The notes below the pieces were generated by a model. The model did not search any database. It was given only the letters and a program-made list of their open reading frames with translations, and was not told the origin of the DNA. From Sphingobium lactosutens DS20 (lineage in GTDB: Bacteria; Pseudomonadota; Alphaproteobacteria; Sphingomonadales; Sphingomonadaceae), in assembly GCF_000445105.1 (NCBI RefSeq), contig NZ_ATDP01000078.1:1-64000 (forward strand): DNA of 64,000 nucleotides, written 5' to 3'. Below, piece after piece: positions 62,680 to 64,000 of the stretch. Numbering within the stretch: the first letter of the stretch is position 1; every line of letters starts with the position of its first letter. The translations under genes and the position numbers were made by a program.

Positions 62680-63446
62680 GCATCCATAATCTGCGCGCCA
62701 TCGCCGCCATCTACAAGTTCGAGCTTCACCGGTTCCGCCGCACGCTGCTGACGGGCCTGCTGGTGCCGGTTATCACCACCTCGCTCTATTTCGTGGTGTT
62801 CGGCGGGGCGATCGGGTCGCGCATGAACGAGATTGACGGCATCCCCTATGCCGCCTTCATCGTGCCCGGCCTCATCATGATGTCGATGTTCACCGAAAGC
62901 ATCTTCAACGCCAGTTTCGGCATCTACATGCCCAAATTCACCGGCACCATCTATGAACTCCTGTCCGCGCCGGTGTCCGCCGCCGAAACGATCATCGCCT
63001 ATGTCGGCGCGGCGGCAACCAAGTCGCTGATCGTGGGAGGGATCATATTCCTGACCGCGCATCTGTTCGTCGACATACAGGTCATGCACCCGCTGGCGAT
63101 GGTCGCCTTCATGATGCTCATCGCGGTCAGCTTCTGCCTGTTCGGCTTCATCCTTGGGATATGGGCGCAAAGTTTCGAGCAGTTGCAGGTCATTCCACTG
63201 CTGCTGATCATGCCGATGACGTTTTTGGGCGGCGCTTTCTATTCGGTCCACATGCTGGCCGAACCATGGCGCACGATCACGCTGTTCAACCCGATCGTCT
63301 ATCTGATCTCGGGCTTTCGCTGGACCTTTTTCGGCAAGGGCGACGTGGCCATCGAGTTCAGCCTGATCTTCGTCGCGGGGATGCTGGCGCTGTGCCTGGG
63401 CATCATCGGCTGGATGTTCCGGTCAGGCTACCGGCTGAAGAAATAA
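62676..63446 (+). CDS. ABC-2 type transporter permease
   Basis: 256 residues. The ATG overlaps the stop of the ATPase gene. Six hydrophobic segments follow, starting with [28 protein letters not shown]. The ABC-2 landmark [27 protein letters not shown] is at about 50-75, the loop [33 protein letters not shown] near 190 is typical of NodJ-type permeases, and the protein ends [15 protein letters not shown]. It exports an unknown lipid, polysaccharide or drug. Confidence 0.94.
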   Translation: MSIHNLRAIAAIYKFELHRFRRTLLTGLLVPVITTSLYFVVFGGAIGSRMNEIDGIPYAAFIVPGLIMMSMFTESIFNASFGIYMPKFTGTIYELLSAPVSAAETIIAYVGAAATKSLIVGGIIFLTAHLFVDIQVMHPLAMVAFMMLIAVSFCLFGFILGIWAQSFEQLQVIPLLLIMPMTFLGGAFYSVHMLAEPWRTITLFNPIVYLISGFRWTFFGKGDVAIEFSLIFVAGMLALCLGIIGWMFRSGYRLKK

Positions 63447-63456
63447 GGGCTGGGGG

Positions 63457-63480
63457 AGGGGAGCGGCCAATCGCTCCCCT
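63457..63480. terminator. Hairpin between the ABC permease gene and the next gene
   Basis: AGGGGAGCG and CGCTCCCCT form a perfect nine-bp stem around GCCAAT. The T-run is poor on both strands, so it is a weak terminator at best. Confidence 0.5.
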
Positions 63481-63492
63481 TCGTCGATCGGA

Positions 63493-63822
63493 TCAGGCGG
63501 CGGCGCTTTCCGGCGCGACGGCGAACAGGGTGACGCCCTTATATTTGTCATCACCGTCATTATAGAGGCCATACATCGCCTCGAACGTCTCATCGAGCAC
63601 CTGGATATCCGACAGACCCGCCAACTTGAACGTGCCAAGCTTCAGCTCGCGCGGCGGGCGGCCGTCGCGGTCGGTCGTCACGGCGTCGATATACATCTCG
63701 TCATGACGGGTATAAAGAATGTGCGGGGCGAGGGTGACGACCATCTTGTTATAGGTCACCTTCAGGCACTTCTGGAGCGCGATCGCTTCAAAAATCTCGG
63801 TCGGGGCTTGCATGATGGGCAT
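63493..63822 (-). CDS. Small conserved hypothetical protein (109 aa)
   Basis: 109 residues. It looks like a compact single-domain protein: a helix EIFEAIALQKCLKVTYNKMVVTLAPHILYTRHDEMYIDAVTTDRDGRPPRELKLGTFKLAGLSDIQVLDETF is followed by a short C-terminal tail. The strand-helix order and the KCLKVTYN/ELKLGTFKLAGL pattern recall the WYL ligand-binding fold, but no helix-turn-helix is attached. An ATG three codons downstream is an alternative start. No function is assigned. Confidence 0.78.
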   Translation of the reverse strand: MPIMQAPTEIFEAIALQKCLKVTYNKMVVTLAPHILYTRHDEMYIDAVTTDRDGRPPRELKLGTFKLAGLSDIQVLDETFEAMYGLYNDGDDKYKGVTLFAVAPESAAA

Positions 63823-63903
63823 TCCCTGACGGATTTTCGCGATTCTTTCAATTGCTTTGTGCGCCGCACCATTTCCTTCCGTGCAATCGTCGCGGCGAAC
63901 CGT

Positions 63904-64000
63904 TCAATTCCGGGGCAGGAGGTTCAGCCGTTCGCGCAGGCTCCAGCGCGCGACCAGCAGCACCGCCGCAGCGCAAAGGCCGCTCGCAAGGCCGAGCCAG
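63904..64000 (-). CDS. 3' end of a membrane-protein gene (continues beyond the window)
   Basis: A minus-strand frame runs from the window edge to a TGA at 63904-63906. The 31 visible residues form one hydrophobic helix (WLGLASGLCAAAVLLVARW) and a basic tail ending LLPRN. It is the C-terminus of an unidentified inner-membrane protein. Confidence 0.6.
   Translation of the reverse strand, partial: WLGLASGLCAAAVLLVARWSLRERLNLLPRN

Overview
The window reads as a chromosomal segment of a GC-rich alphaproteobacterium, most likely a sphingomonad (Sphingobium, Sphingomonas or Novosphingobium type). This rests on the TonB-dependent receptors, the FecI/FecR signalling set, the long LeuA, the GatCAB operon and two families of short palindromic repeats that I associate with sphingomonads. 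The taxonomic call is inference from the look of the proteins, not from a search. No phage, plasmid, IS element or CRISPR array was seen. Gene density is high; only about 0.4-1.27 kb is gene-poor.

Layout. 1-389: C-terminal end of an OmpA-like porin with a good terminator, then a G/T-only stretch and a small hypothetical gene. 1.27-4.1 kb: a dicarboxylate/amino-acid symporter divergent from a periplasmic M20 peptidase. 4.2-10.8 kb (minus strand): branched-chain amino-acid genes ilvB, an unknown small gene, ilvN, ilvC, a yceI gene and leuA; leuA is preceded by a leucine-rich leader peptide and nested hairpins. 10.9-15.6 kb: miaA and serB with overlapping divergent start codons, a glutaredoxin-MauE membrane fusion divergent from a MerR regulator with a palindromic operator between them, ruvX and a DUF3089 hydrolase. 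15.7-19.2 kb: gatC-gatA-gatB, with gatA flanked by two copies of one repeat family.

19.4-28.0 kb: an ECF sigma factor, FecR, a TonB receptor with an STN signalling domain and a large autotransporter on the minus strand, then a beta-lactamase-family hydrolase. 28.1-37.4 kb: a complete glycogen cluster glgP-glgB-glgC-glgA-glgX. 37.4-44.3 kb: housekeeping genes (Nudix hydrolase, tRNA-Lys, folK, family-5 uracil-DNA glycosylase, rpsD, a small chorismate mutase, an aminotransferase, a small membrane protein, and the galE-ybaK-pgl operon). 44.4-47.9 kb: fatty-acid beta-oxidation pair fadJ/thiolase under a palindromic operator.

48.2-52.9 kb: an MFS exporter, a MobA-like nucleotidyltransferase, folE overlapping a pteridine-reductase-type SDR, and an enoyl-CoA hydratase. 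53.1-56.7 kb: a TonB receptor translationally coupled to a secreted M19 dipeptidase. 56.7-61.0 kb: valine catabolism genes (acyl-CoA dehydrogenase, 3-hydroxyisobutyryl-CoA hydrolase, 3-hydroxyisobutyrate dehydrogenase) with a divergent LysR regulator. 61.0-64.0 kb: a phospholipid-N-methyltransferase-like gene, a two-gene ABC-2 transporter, a small conserved protein and the 3' end of a membrane-protein gene running off the window.

The leads most worth following are the leuA leader peptide, the MerR/glutaredoxin-MauE pair, the unknown gene between ilvB and ilvN, the folE/SDR overlap with PTR1-type catalytic residues, the TonB/dipeptidase pair, and the autotransporter behind a FecI/FecR/TonB set.
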